A stretch of DNA of 8,547 nt from Chthoniobacterales bacterium (GTDB taxonomy: Bacteria > Verrucomicrobiota > Verrucomicrobiia > Chthoniobacterales > UBA10450): contig JACCZO010000007.1 of NCBI GenBank assembly GCA_013695925.1, positions 1-8,547 on the forward strand, read 5' to 3'. The position numbers and the translations under genes are program-made. The notes below the pieces were generated by a model. That model was not told the DNA's origin. It made no database searches and saw only the letters and a program-made list of their open reading frames with translations. This document shows positions 1 to 8,282 of this stretch, piece by piece. Position 1 is the stretch's first letter, and every line of letters begins with the position of its first letter.

Positions 1-43
1 ACGGAGTCTCGCACCACCACACCGGGTTTTGTCGGCAAAAGGA

Positions 44-72
44 AAAGCCGCAGGTTTGCGGCCTGCGGCTTT
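44..72 (-). terminator. Hairpin terminator downstream of the Hsp20 pair
   Basis: A perfect 11-bp inverted repeat (AAAGCCGCAGG at 44-54, CCTGCGGCTTT at 62-72) encloses a 7-nt loop. Read on the minus strand it starts 28 bases after the stop codon of the first Hsp20 gene and continues into TTTTCCTTTT, a broken U-tract. This fits an intrinsic terminator for the minus-strand Hsp20 transcript. The A-run on the other side makes weaker function in the opposite direction possible. Confidence 0.75.
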
Positions 73-99
73 CGCGGATTCTCGATTTTCGGCGCCGGA

Positions 100-474
100 T
101 TAGGATACCGCGATCTTGCGTGGTTTCACCTCCTCCGCTTTCGGAAGGGTGAGGGTGACGATACCCTGGTTGATTCGCGCGCCGATCTTTCCGCTATCGA
201 TCGACGGATCGATTTCGAAGGAACGGCGGTAATGATGCGACCGCGATTCACGGTGCACAAGCGTACCTTCGATCGTTGGATTAGAGCGGCGGCCGACGAT
301 CGAGAGTTCGTTATTCTCGATCGAGATCTCAAGACCGTCCTTGCTCACGCCGGGCATCTCGAGCTCGAGGAGGTTACCCTCGGTGGTCTCGCTCACGCTG
401 ATGGGCGGTGTGACGAACCGCTCACTGCGAGCGGTTTCTCGGCCGTTATTTTCACGGACTAGATTATTGGTCAT
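100..474 (-). CDS. Small heat-shock protein, Hsp20/alpha-crystallin family (second of a tandem pair)
   Basis: This 124-residue protein is predicted to be an ATP-independent holdase chaperone that binds unfolding proteins in the cytoplasm. The alpha-crystallin domain spans roughly residues 22-112. It includes the 'LELEMPGVSKDGLEISI' strand region, 'ELSIVGRR', and the conserved 'GIVTLTLPKAEE' near the C-terminus. The N-terminal arm is only about 20 residues, short for the family, and the C-terminal tail 'KPRKIAVS' is also short, so oligomer assembly may differ from that of its neighbour. The ATG at 474 is preceded by AAAGGAA (487-481) with 6 bases between, which supports the start. The gene lies 51 bp downstream of a second Hsp20 gene on the same strand, most likely in one transcript. 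The shared 'LPKAEE-KP-K' ending suggests an old tandem duplication. The family call is firm; a specific symbol (hspA, ibpA) is not justified. Confidence 0.93.
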   Translation of the reverse strand: MTNNLVRENNGRETARSERFVTPPISVSETTEGNLLELEMPGVSKDGLEISIENNELSIVGRRSNPTIEGTLVHRESRSHHYRRSFEIDPSIDSGKIGARINQGIVTLTLPKAEEVKPRKIAVS

Positions 475-498
475 GTAATTTTCCTTTCTTGGATAATG

Positions 499-520
499 GC
501 CGGCGAAACAAGTCGCCGGC
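499..520 (-). other. Intercistronic hairpin between the two Hsp20 genes
   Basis: A perfect 8-bp inverted repeat (GCCGGCGA at 499-506, TCGCCGGC at 513-520) with a 6-nt loop fills much of the 51-bp gap between the two Hsp20 genes. No T-run follows it on the minus strand, so it is not a standard intrinsic terminator. It could be an mRNA-stabilising or processing structure that sets the relative output of the two genes. The structure is seen; the role is inferred. Confidence 0.45.
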
Positions 521-525
521 GCGGT

Positions 526-993
526 TTATTCGATCGTGACTTCGACCTTTTTTGGCTTGGCTTCCTCGGCTTTCGGGAGCGTGACTGTCACGATGCCGTC
601 TTTGTAGGTGGCGCTGACTTTGCCGCTCTCCACTCGGGTCGGTAGACTGATGCTGCGGCGGAATTTTCCGCTGAAGCGCTCTGATCGCTCCGCACTTTCG
701 CCTTCACCAGACGAACTTTGGCGCTCGCCCGCGATGGTCAGCATGCCATCATGCAGGGAGATATCGATGTCTTCCTTGCGCATGCCCGGGAGCTCGACGA
801 CAGCGATCACATTGTCGCTGTTCTGGTAAAGATCGAGCGCCGGAGTCCAGCCGCTGAAGAGCTGGGCCTGGCGGGTGAAATTACCCGTCGAGGGCAGTTC
901 AAAGAGGCTGTTCATCTCATCGCGAAGAGTGGCCCAGCGGTCAAAGGACGGCGAGAGAGAGGTTTCAGGAGATTGGTAACGGATAAGACTCAT
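526..993 (-). CDS. Small heat-shock protein, Hsp20/alpha-crystallin family (first of a tandem pair)
   Basis: This 155-residue protein is a predicted cytoplasmic holdase chaperone of usual bacterial Hsp20 length. The N-terminal arm (1-49) includes 'FDRWATLRDEMNSLFE', a pattern common in this family. The alpha-crystallin domain spans about residues 50-142, with 'TPALDLYQ', 'AVVELPGMRKEDIDISL', 'GMLTIAGER', 'GKFRRSISLP' and 'DGIVTVTLPKAEEAKPKKVEV'. The insert with 'SSSGEGES' at 93-100 matches the variable loop of the domain. The ATG at 993 fits the usual N-terminus 'MSLIRY', although the preceding AGAAAG is only a weak Shine-Dalgarno. It is the promoter-proximal gene of the pair and is divergent from ribD. 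No CIRCE element or clear sigma-32 promoter is visible upstream, so how heat controls it is unclear from sequence alone. Confidence 0.95.
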   Translation of the reverse strand: MSLIRYQSPETSLSPSFDRWATLRDEMNSLFELPSTGNFTRQAQLFSGWTPALDLYQNSDNVIAVVELPGMRKEDIDISLHDGMLTIAGERQSSSGEGESAERSERFSGKFRRSISLPTRVESGKVSATYKDGIVTVTLPKAEEAKPKKVEVTIE

Positions 994-1266
994 AATGGAT
1001 TTCTTTCTGGTTAGAGTTGTTTGGAGGAATGTAATCTAAGCTTTCCGCATGCCAGAGAAGTAAGGTGCCTGTTGATGCCGATACAAAATGCTCTGAGCGA
1101 GCAAATTAAATCGCTGAGGTCAATTTTATCTGAACAGATTGTCGCGCCATTACGACCCGATTTAGGCGCGCAAGGGTGAGCCAAAGTGTAACTCCGGCCA
1201 TGGCCACAGGCGTGATCCGTTTGGGAGATTCTTGCGGCTTCTCATTCCGCTGATTAAGGTGCAGAA
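994..1266. other. Divergent intergenic region between hsp20 and ribD
   Basis: This 273-bp stretch must contain the start signals for both the minus-strand hsp20 pair and plus-strand ribD. I see no gene, tRNA or convincing riboswitch. The conserved FMN (RFN) riboswitch blocks sometimes found before riboflavin genes are not recognisable. Candidate elements are an imperfect dyad at 1093-1118 (listed separately), a minus-strand TTGACC hexamer at 1123-1118 without a convincing partner -10, and weak inverted repeats CGCGCC/GGCGCG (1143-1148 and 1165-1170). The ribD Shine-Dalgarno is AAGG at 1256-1259. No promoter can be placed with confidence. Confidence 0.5.
1093..1118. promoter_or_regulatory. Imperfect dyad, candidate operator upstream of hsp20
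   Basis: CTGAGCGA (1093-1100) and TCGCTGAG (1111-1118) form an inverted repeat with 7 of 8 positions paired, the only mismatch being G1095/G1116. The two arms surround a 10-base AT-rich spacer. The geometry is similar to regulator binding sites such as CIRCE (9-base arms, 9-base spacer), but the sequence is not CIRCE. It lies about 100 bp upstream of the hsp20 start and about 150 bp upstream of ribD. It is a candidate binding site only. Confidence 0.3.
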
Positions 1267-2301
1267 ATGACAGAGCCCGCCGATGAGACTTTCATGTGGG
1301 CAGCTCTGGCCGAAGCTCGTCGCGGGATAGGGAAAGTGAGCCCGAATCCAACCGTCGGCGCAGTTTTAGTTCGACGCAGCCGTATTGTCTCCAGAGGCTA
1401 CCATCGGGCATCGGGCTTACCGCATGCGGAAATTGAGTGTCTTGCGGCCGCGCCACCCGGGTCGTTACGAAGAGCGACCCTCTATGTCACGCTCGAGCCT
1501 TGCTCAACCACAGGGCGCACCCCGCCTTGCACCGACGCTATTCTGGGCGCCGGCGTAGGGCGCGTCGTGATCGGCGCAACAGATCCAAACCCTCGGCATG
1601 GCGGTCGCGGAATCGACCAGCTCTGCGCAGCGGGAATCAAGGTGACCACCGGAATCCTGGGGACGGAATGCAGCCGCCTGAACGAGGCATTTAATAAATG
1701 GATCGTGACCGGCAAGCCTTTTGTGATTGCGAAATGCGGGATGAGCCTGGACGGTCGCCTAACGAGATCACTTGGCGAGGGACAATGGCTGACTAGCCCG
1801 GTGGCGCGGCGTCACGCCAGAGGCCTGCGGACCGAGGTCGATGCCATCCTGATCGGCGCGGAGACTTTGCGCCGGGACAATCCTCGCCTAACGACACCCG
1901 GAATTGGCGGCGCGCGCCAGCCGTGGCGCGTCGTTCTTTCGCGGTCCGGCAAATTACCTCCCGCGGCCCACCTTTTCAGCGACCGGTTCGCGGCCCGCAC
2001 CCTGGTGTATCGGGATAAAAGTCTGCGGCGGGTTCTGAGCGACCTTGGTCGCAGGGGAGTCACCAGTGTCTTGATTGAAGGCGGCGGCGACACGCTGGGC
2101 CAGGCTTTCGATGCGCGGCTGGTGGACAAGGTGCAATTCTACCTCGCGCCTCTGCTCACCGGCGGTCCGGTTTTGGCTGTGCCCGGGAAAGGGGCGGGCG
2201 AAACCTCCGCTGGAGCCCGCCTCCTGCAAACGCGCTTCGAGAAAATCGGTCCCGATTTGATCGTCAGCGGCTACCCCCGCTGGGGGGAGACTGCCGGGTG
2301 A
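1267..2301 (+). CDS. ribD: Bifunctional riboflavin biosynthesis protein RibD (deaminase/reductase)
   Basis: This 344-residue protein is predicted to catalyse two cytoplasmic steps of riboflavin synthesis: deamination of the diaminopyrimidine ribosylamino phosphate made by GTP cyclohydrolase II, then NADPH-dependent reduction of the ribose to ribityl. The N-terminal deaminase domain (about 5-148) has the zinc site H53-A-E55 and P78-C79 with C88 (the PCx8C pattern), E55 being the expected catalytic acid. 'SPNPTVGAVLV' at 25-35 is also typical. The C-terminal reductase domain (about 150-340) has 'KCGMSLDGRL' at 156-165, 'GQWLTSPVARR', 'DAILIGAETLRRDNPRLT' and a 'LIEGGG' nucleotide-binding turn. 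Both domains look intact. The length is a little below the usual 360-370. The ATG at 1267 follows AAGG with 7 bases between. No other rib gene is nearby, so it appears to be a stand-alone gene. Confidence 0.96.
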   Translation: MTEPADETFMWAALAEARRGIGKVSPNPTVGAVLVRRSRIVSRGYHRASGLPHAEIECLAAAPPGSLRRATLYVTLEPCSTTGRTPPCTDAILGAGVGRVVIGATDPNPRHGGRGIDQLCAAGIKVTTGILGTECSRLNEAFNKWIVTGKPFVIAKCGMSLDGRLTRSLGEGQWLTSPVARRHARGLRTEVDAILIGAETLRRDNPRLTTPGIGGARQPWRVVLSRSGKLPPAAHLFSDRFAARTLVYRDKSLRRVLSDLGRRGVTSVLIEGGGDTLGQAFDARLVDKVQFYLAPLLTGGPVLAVPGKGAGETSAGARLLQTRFEKIGPDLIVSGYPRWGETAG

Positions 2302-2345
2302 ATAATTTGTCGGGGCTCACGTCTTAATTTGCGCTAATTAGTGGA

Positions 2346-2355
2346 AAGGAGGTGA
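2346..2355 (+). promoter_or_regulatory. Perfect Shine-Dalgarno of the Gly/Tyr-rich exported protein
   Basis: AAGGAGGTGA matches the complement of the 16S rRNA 3' tail over ten bases, with the AGGAGG core 7 bases before the ATG at 2360. It is by far the strongest ribosome binding site in the window; the other genes have partial ones or none. It fixes the start of the small gene and suggests efficient translation. Confidence 0.85.
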
Positions 2356-2359
2356 GCAA

Positions 2360-2664
2360 ATGAACTGGAAAAAGATTCTTTTGATCCTGGCGGTGGCAGG
2401 CGCGTTTACTTTCGTGGCGGCGCCGAAATCGGAGGCTGGGGTGCGGGTTGGGATCGGCATCGGTCTCCCGATTGGGGTCGGTTATTCCTGCGGATATCCT
2501 TACGGATATTACCCCTACGCTTATGGTTACGGTTATCCGTACGGCTATGCGCCCTACTACGCGTCTTACGGCTACGGTCCGGTGGTTTACACGCGGCCCT
2601 ATATTTATAACCGGCCGGTGGTGGTGAATTATCATCCCCGCCGCGTCGTCCGGCACCGCTCTCG

Positions 2665-2668
<4 letters not shown>
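2360..2668 (+). CDS. Small exported Gly/Tyr-rich protein of unknown function
   Basis: I do not recognise a named family. The 102-residue product has a clear Sec-type signal peptide: 'MNWKK', a hydrophobic core at about 6-21, then 'KSEA' with probable cleavage after A26. The mature part is about 76 residues. It has a GVRVGIGIGLPIGVGYS stretch, then a Tyr/Gly/Pro-rich low-complexity segment (about 44-75) built from YGY and YPYGY units, and a basic tail with RR, RHR and SR. Similar short Tyr/Gly-rich exported proteins are common hypothetical proteins in Verrucomicrobiota and Planctomycetota; a cell-envelope or surface role is inference. One cysteine (about C44) remains in the mature part. The gene stands alone 58 bp after ribD. 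Its TAA overlaps the rpoD stop by four bases in tail-to-tail orientation (2665-2668). The signal peptide and perfect Shine-Dalgarno argue strongly that it is a real gene. Confidence 0.85.
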
Positions 2669-4605
<1,937 letters not shown>

Positions 4606-4668
4606 AACGATTGTCGGTTACGCGATAGGACGAAATAGCAGGATCCGCGCTAGCCGCTCGCTCACCCG

Positions 4669-6477
4669 TTAAGACTCCAGAGCGCGTGCCGGCGAAAACC
4701 GTGAAAAGTCGTCGAGTTGCCCCCGCAGGTCAACCACCTGTTTCTGAAGAGCCGCGACTTCGCCGGGGTTGAGCTGCGGCAGCCTTAACCGGCTCTCGGC
4801 CGCCTGTAGCCGACGCCGGAGGGCCGGCTGGCGCAAACCCTGCCACCAATCGCGCGCCACCATCTCGGCGTTAGGCGGCTTTTTTTGCAGAAGCCAGGCC
4901 GAGACTAACGACTCCTCCTCGCTCGTGAGCGAGGAGAGGAAAAGATTGAGTGAAGCCGGATCGTCCAGTCGCAGATTGCTCGACAAAATGCGGGCCAGCA
5001 TTTCGCTTCCGGGCGTTTCCTCCATCACCTCGGGCCATTCCTGGCTGAGGAGGAAATTGCGCGCGTCGGTATCGCGCAAGGCAAGAAGGCAGAGCATTGC
5101 GATCTCGTGCCGCGGCGCCGGGGCGACGGTCCGCGGAGGCGCGTCGGAGGAGTTGCGTGCGCGTTGCGGTTTTGGCAGCAAACCGGCGAAATCCGCCGAG
5201 GACACCCCGAGACGGGCCGAGACTTTGCTGATCACCTCATTGCGCATGAGCGGGTCGTGCACCCGCGCCACTGTCTCGGCCAATTCCCGGGCGACCTGCA
5301 TTTTGGTGTTCAGGTTCGTCAGGTCGGCGGGGGAGACATGGCGTTCGATCCAGTAATCGAAAAAATCGCGCGCGGCCGCGATCCGTTCCCCAAATTTTCC
5401 CGCGCCTTCTTTCCGGACTAACGAATCAGGATCCTCACCCGGCGGCATTTCGGCGACGCGAACAATGAGATTGTTTTCCAGAAGTGGCTCGAGCGAGCGC
5501 TCGGCGGCTTTTTGGCCGGCGGCGTCGGCATCGAAGCAGAGCACCACTTCGCTCACGTAGCGTTTCAGAATTCGCGCCTGGCCCTCGGTGAAGGCGGTTC
5601 CCTGGGGCGCGACCACATTCGTTAGGCCGGCCTCGAAGAGGGTGATCAGGTCGAGCTGACCTTCGCAAACGATCGCGCAATCCGCCTCGATCAATCCGCG
5701 CTTCGTTTTCTGCAGGCCGAAGAGGACGCTGCCCTTGCGAAAGAGCGGCGTCTCGGGCGAGTTGAGATATTTCGCGGTCTCTGTGTCGCTCGACAGAATG
5801 CGCCCGCTGAAGGCGATCACTTCGCCGACGTCGTTGCAGATCGGGAACATGAGTCGACTGCGGAAGCGATCGTAAACGTCGCTCTCCGGTCGCTCCTCGT
5901 CGCGCAGCTTCACCAGCCCGCTCTGTAAAATTGCGCTGCGCTTATAGCCCTGGTCGAGCGCCCATTTCAGGCATGCGTCCCAGCTATCCGGCGCGAAACC
6001 TAGCTGCCACGATTTCGCCACCTCGGTCGTTAGGCCGCGCTTTTTCAGGTAATCACGGGCCGACGCGGCCAGCTCGCGTTTCATCAGGTTCTCGTGGAAC
6101 CATTCCGCCGCTTCCGCGTGCAGCCGCAGGAGCGTGCGTCGCGCTTCGTGCTGGCGATCGTCCTCGCTGTTGCCGCCCTGCTCCTCAATCACCGGGATGC
6201 CAGCGCGGGCCGCGAGCTTTTTTACCGCCTCGGGAAAGCTGATGTGCTCGTAAAGCCCGACGAACTTAAAGACCCCGCCGCCCTCGCCGCAGCCGAAGCA
6301 TTTAAAGATCTGGCGTTGCGGATTGACGGTGAAAGAGGGCGACTTCTCCTGGTGAAACGGGCAGAGCGCTTTCCAGGTCGAGCCCGCCCGCTTGAGAGGA
6401 AAATAGGAGCCGATCACTTCCACGATGTCGTTCGCGGAGGCGACCTGTTCGATGATGTGGTTCGGGATGGCGCCCAT
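4669..6477 (-). CDS. dnaG: DNA primase DnaG
   Basis: This 602-residue primase makes RNA primers for the replication fork. The N-terminal CHC2 zinc finger has C39-P-F-H42 and C60-F-G-C63, followed by the catalytic core. The TOPRIM domain (about 264-350) carries the metal-binding residues E272 in 'VCEGQLDLI', D316 and D318 in 'LCFDADAAG', and D349-P-D351 in 'PGEDPDSL'. 'EGQLD' replaces the more familiar 'EGYMD' but keeps the key Glu and Asp. After a Pro/Ala-rich linker (about 434-455) the C-terminal part (456-602) is the expected helicase-interaction domain; its sequence is divergent, as is usual. The length is normal. The ATG at 6477 follows GAGGAA with suitable spacing. It lies upstream of rpoD, as in the classic rpsU-dnaG-rpoD operon, but rpsU is absent here: the next gene upstream is a divergent nfeD-type gene. 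All catalytic residues are present. Confidence 0.97.
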   Translation of the reverse strand: MGAIPNHIIEQVASANDIVEVIGSYFPLKRAGSTWKALCPFHQEKSPSFTVNPQRQIFKCFGCGEGGGVFKFVGLYEHISFPEAVKKLAARAGIPVIEEQGGNSEDDRQHEARRTLLRLHAEAAEWFHENLMKRELAASARDYLKKRGLTTEVAKSWQLGFAPDSWDACLKWALDQGYKRSAILQSGLVKLRDEERPESDVYDRFRSRLMFPICNDVGEVIAFSGRILSSDTETAKYLNSPETPLFRKGSVLFGLQKTKRGLIEADCAIVCEGQLDLITLFEAGLTNVVAPQGTAFTEGQARILKRYVSEVVLCFDADAAGQKAAERSLEPLLENNLIVRVAEMPPGEDPDSLVRKEGAGKFGERIAAARDFFDYWIERHVSPADLTNLNTKMQVARELAETVARVHDPLMRNEVISKVSARLGVSSADFAGLLPKPQRARNSSDAPPRTVAPAPRHEIAMLCLLALRDTDARNFLLSQEWPEVMEETPGSEMLARILSSNLRLDDPASLNLFLSSLTSEEESLVSAWLLQKKPPNAEMVARDWWQGLRQPALRRRLQAAESRLRLPQLNPGEVAALQKQVVDLRGQLDDFSRFSPARALES

Positions 6478-6509
6478 GTTTTTCCTCGTGACGACGGCGG
6501 TACGCTGTC

Positions 6510-6538
6510 AGATTAATGCAACGCCCGCGGGCGTCCAA
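6510..6538 (-). promoter_or_regulatory. Candidate dnaG-rpoD promoter
   Basis: On the minus strand TTGGAC (6538-6533) and TAATCT (6515-6510) are separated by 17 bases and lie about 33 bp before the dnaG start. Each hexamer matches only about three of six sigma-70 consensus positions, so this is a weak prediction supported mainly by spacing and location in the 72-bp divergent gap. Most of a 14-bp palindrome falls in the spacer. Confidence 0.25.
6521..6534. promoter_or_regulatory. Perfect 14-bp palindrome between dnaG and the nfeD-type gene
   Basis: ACGCCCGCGGGCGT is a perfect palindrome in the only spacer between these divergent genes. It lies within the spacer of the candidate dnaG promoter, touches its -35 hexamer, and is 15 bp upstream of the nfeD-type start. 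It could be an operator affecting both genes. Short GC palindromes also arise by chance in GC-rich DNA. Confidence 0.3.
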
Positions 6539-6549
6539 ATGATCATGTT

Positions 6550-7956
6550 ATGACCCGGTTCGCGATCCGCATCTTGATCTTTCTTTTCGCCGGCTGGGTG
6601 TCGTTAGGCGCGGCCGCGGCGCGCCCACCCCTGCGCAAGGGAGAGGTCGTCGTCATCCCGCTCCAGGGCGAAGTGGCGCCCTCCCTCGTTCTCTTTCTGC
6701 GCCGCGCGCAGAAGGAAGCGGAGAGCGGCGGCGCCTCCGCCATCATTTTCGACATGGACACGTATGGCGGCCGGCTCGATTCCGCGGAGAAGATCACCGG
6801 CATCCTGAATCACGCCACCATTCCCACCTACACCTACATCAACACCAATGCCGGTTCGGCCGGGGCCATCATCGCCCTCGCCACCAAACACATTTACATG
6901 GCGCCAGTGAGCGCGATCGGAGCAGCCGCGCCCATCCTCTCAACCGGCGAGGATCTGCCCCCGACGCAAAAGGACAAGACGGTCTCGTTTTGGTCCGCGC
7001 TCGTCCGGAGCAACGCCGTCCGCAACGGCCACAACCCCGACATCGGGGAGGCTTTCATGAACAAGGAAAAGGAGGTGAAAATCGGCGATCGCCTTCTGCA
7101 TCCAAAAGGCTCGCTCCTCACCCTCAGCGCGCAGGAAGCGACCGAGAAGATCAACGGCAAACCGGTCCTGGCCGACGGGATGGCCGAGTCGATCGAGGAC
7201 CTGGTGAAGAAGGCCGGCCTGAAAGGCGAGATCGTGAAATTCGAGCCGAGCGGCTTTGAGCAACTGGCCTTTTGGCTGACCGCGCTCGCGCCCCTCTTGT
7301 TGTTAGGCGGAATTCTCGGCGCTTACATCGAGTTCAAGATTCCCGGGTTCGGCGTCGCCGGCATCATCTCGATCATCTGTTTCGCGCTCTTCTTCCTCGG
7401 GCATTACTTCGCCGGCCTCGCCGGCTGGGAAGCGGTCGCGCTCTTTGTCCTCGGGCTCATCCTGGTGCTCCTGGAGATTTTTATTTTTGGGCACTCGACC
7501 ATTATCGTCGGCGTTCTCGGCGTTTTGTTCATGTTCGCCTCCTTTTTCTGGGCGATGATTGATCGCTACCCGGGACAGAGTTTCTGGCCGACCGGGCAAA
7601 TGTTAAGAATTCCATTACTCAACATGCTCCTCACCTTTCTCGGTGCCGCCCTCGCCATCGCGCTCCTCGCGCGCTTCCTGCCGCAGACGAGCCTCTATCG
7701 CCGTTTCATTCTTTCCACGACCAACCCGCCCGGTCCGTCGCTCGCCGGTTTGCCGCGCTCTTTTGCCACCGCCCTCCCGCTCGCCCCCGGGATGCAGGGG
7801 CGCGCCCTGACGATCCTGCGACCGAGCGGAAAGGCAGAGTTTGAAAACCACGTCGTGGACGTAGTGACAGAAGGCGAATTCATCTCGGCGGAAACTCCGG
7901 TCGCGATCGTCTCGACCGACGGGATGCGGGTCGTCGTCAGGCAGGCAGAGAGCTGA
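6550..7956 (+). CDS. NfeD-family membrane-bound ClpP-class serine protease
   Basis: This 468-residue protein combines a signal peptide or N-terminal anchor (about 4-24), a ClpP/SppA-like serine protease domain (about 32-230), several membrane helices (about 239-260, 264-290, 294-312, 315-335, 355-376) and a C-terminal NfeD beta-barrel (OB-fold) domain (about 400-465). The likely nucleophile is S103 in 'NTNAGSAGAIIALA'. By analogy with the Ser-Lys dyad of archaeal 1510-N (serine and lysine about 41 residues apart), the general base is probably K143 in 'DKTVSFW', with K141 as an alternative. Family members cleave hydrophobic membrane proteins and are often paired with a stomatin/flotillin-like gene; none is visible here. 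ATG 6550 is the first start codon after an in-frame TAA at 6514-6516. It has no Shine-Dalgarno, and the short frame ATG ATC ATG TTA TGA (6539-6553) ends across it. The family is clear; the substrate is unknown. Confidence 0.93.
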   Translation: MTRFAIRILIFLFAGWVSLGAAAARPPLRKGEVVVIPLQGEVAPSLVLFLRRAQKEAESGGASAIIFDMDTYGGRLDSAEKITGILNHATIPTYTYINTNAGSAGAIIALATKHIYMAPVSAIGAAAPILSTGEDLPPTQKDKTVSFWSALVRSNAVRNGHNPDIGEAFMNKEKEVKIGDRLLHPKGSLLTLSAQEATEKINGKPVLADGMAESIEDLVKKAGLKGEIVKFEPSGFEQLAFWLTALAPLLLLGGILGAYIEFKIPGFGVAGIISIICFALFFLGHYFAGLAGWEAVALFVLGLILVLLEIFIFGHSTIIVGVLGVLFMFASFFWAMIDRYPGQSFWPTGQMLRIPLLNMLLTFLGAALAIALLARFLPQTSLYRRFILSTTNPPGPSLAGLPRSFATALPLAPGMQGRALTILRPSGKAEFENHVVDVVTEGEFISAETPVAIVSTDGMRVVVRQAES

Positions 7957-7989
7957 GCCCGCCTCAACGCACCGCCTGGAAACGAACAA

Positions 7990-8006
7990 GGCACCGTGTC
8001 GGTGCC
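7990..8006 (+). terminator. Hairpin after the nfeD-type gene
   Basis: GGCACCG (7990-7996) and CGGTGCC (8000-8006) form a perfect 7-bp stem with a TGT loop, 33 bases after the stop codon of the nfeD-type gene. No T-run follows, so termination would need Rho or be inefficient. It also marks roughly where clean core sequence ends and decayed accessory DNA begins. Confidence 0.4.
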
Positions 8007-8034
8007 GGGCGCGCTCGGGGCGCTTTCGCCTCCG

Positions 8035-8282
8035 CTGTGGTGGCGCTTACGCGCCGCCCTGGTCGAGACCGCCTGGCGACTCGTCCGGCCTGCTGGCGAA
8101 AGCCTTCGGAGTTCCAGCCGGAGTACGGCGCCGTCGTCAAATGGTGCACCTCTTGGGCAAAGGCGCCCTCGCCACGGGAGCCGCGAGAAAGAAGGCTATT
8201 GTGGCCGTGGCCCGCCACTCGCGGCCGGCCTCTGGCGCATCCGCACCGGCCAGGTCCAGGCCGAGACCTCGGGTTCATTTAA
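8035..8282 (+). pseudogene. IS110-family transposase C-terminal remnant, frameshifted
   Basis: Four adjoining pieces in shifting frames rebuild the C-terminus of an IS110/IS116/IS902-type transposase. 'LRAALVETAWRLVR' is read from 8047. 'FQPEYGAVVKW' follows in another frame (8112-8144). 'LGKGALATGAARKKAIVAV' is read from about 8153 up to 8209, with 'ARH' finishing the piece at 8218. 'LAAGLWRIRTGQVQAET' runs from 8218, and 'LGFI' plus TAA occupies 8268-8282. The order LVE-AW-LVRFQPEY, KKAIVAVAR, LWRI-TG and LG is, from memory, the usual end of these proteins. An apparently foreign stretch at about 8089-8111 separates the first two pieces, and single-base changes at about 8142-8150, 8218 and 8268 explain the other shifts. 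Only about 80 of roughly 340-400 residues remain, without the catalytic RuvC-like part, so it is inactive. A minus-strand open frame across 7964-8278 is only its shadow. Confidence 0.75.

Noticed and set aside
475..525. ROSE or fourU-type RNA thermometer in front of the second Hsp20 gene
   Set aside because: The hairpin at 499-520 does not include or pair with the AAAGGAA ribosome binding site at 481-487, so it cannot mask it directly.
994..1266. FMN (RFN) riboswitch upstream of ribD
   Set aside because: The conserved RFN sequence blocks are not recognisable, and the only inverted repeats are short and do not fit the multi-branch fold.
2480..2590. Tandem DNA repeat array within the Gly/Tyr-rich gene
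   Set aside because: The repetition is of Tyr and Gly codons with varying third positions rather than a fixed DNA unit, so it is protein low complexity.
6094..6516. 140-codon plus-strand open frame opposite dnaG
   Set aside because: It lies entirely antisense to the primase zinc-finger and N-terminal coding region, apart from a few upstream bases. GC-rich coding DNA commonly gives such shadows.
7964..8278. Minus-strand open frame of 104 codons
   Set aside because: It is the shadow of the IS110 transposase remnant. It is Arg/Pro-rich with no recognisable domain, and its start lies at the FGE/IS junction.
8225..8282. Minus-strand 'GLGLDLAGADAPEAGREW', resembling the missing FGE motif GLYDMAGNVWEW
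   Set aside because: It is antisense to well-matched transposase sequence (LWRIRTGQVQAE) and needs a third frame entered through a stop codon. The resemblance looks like chance.
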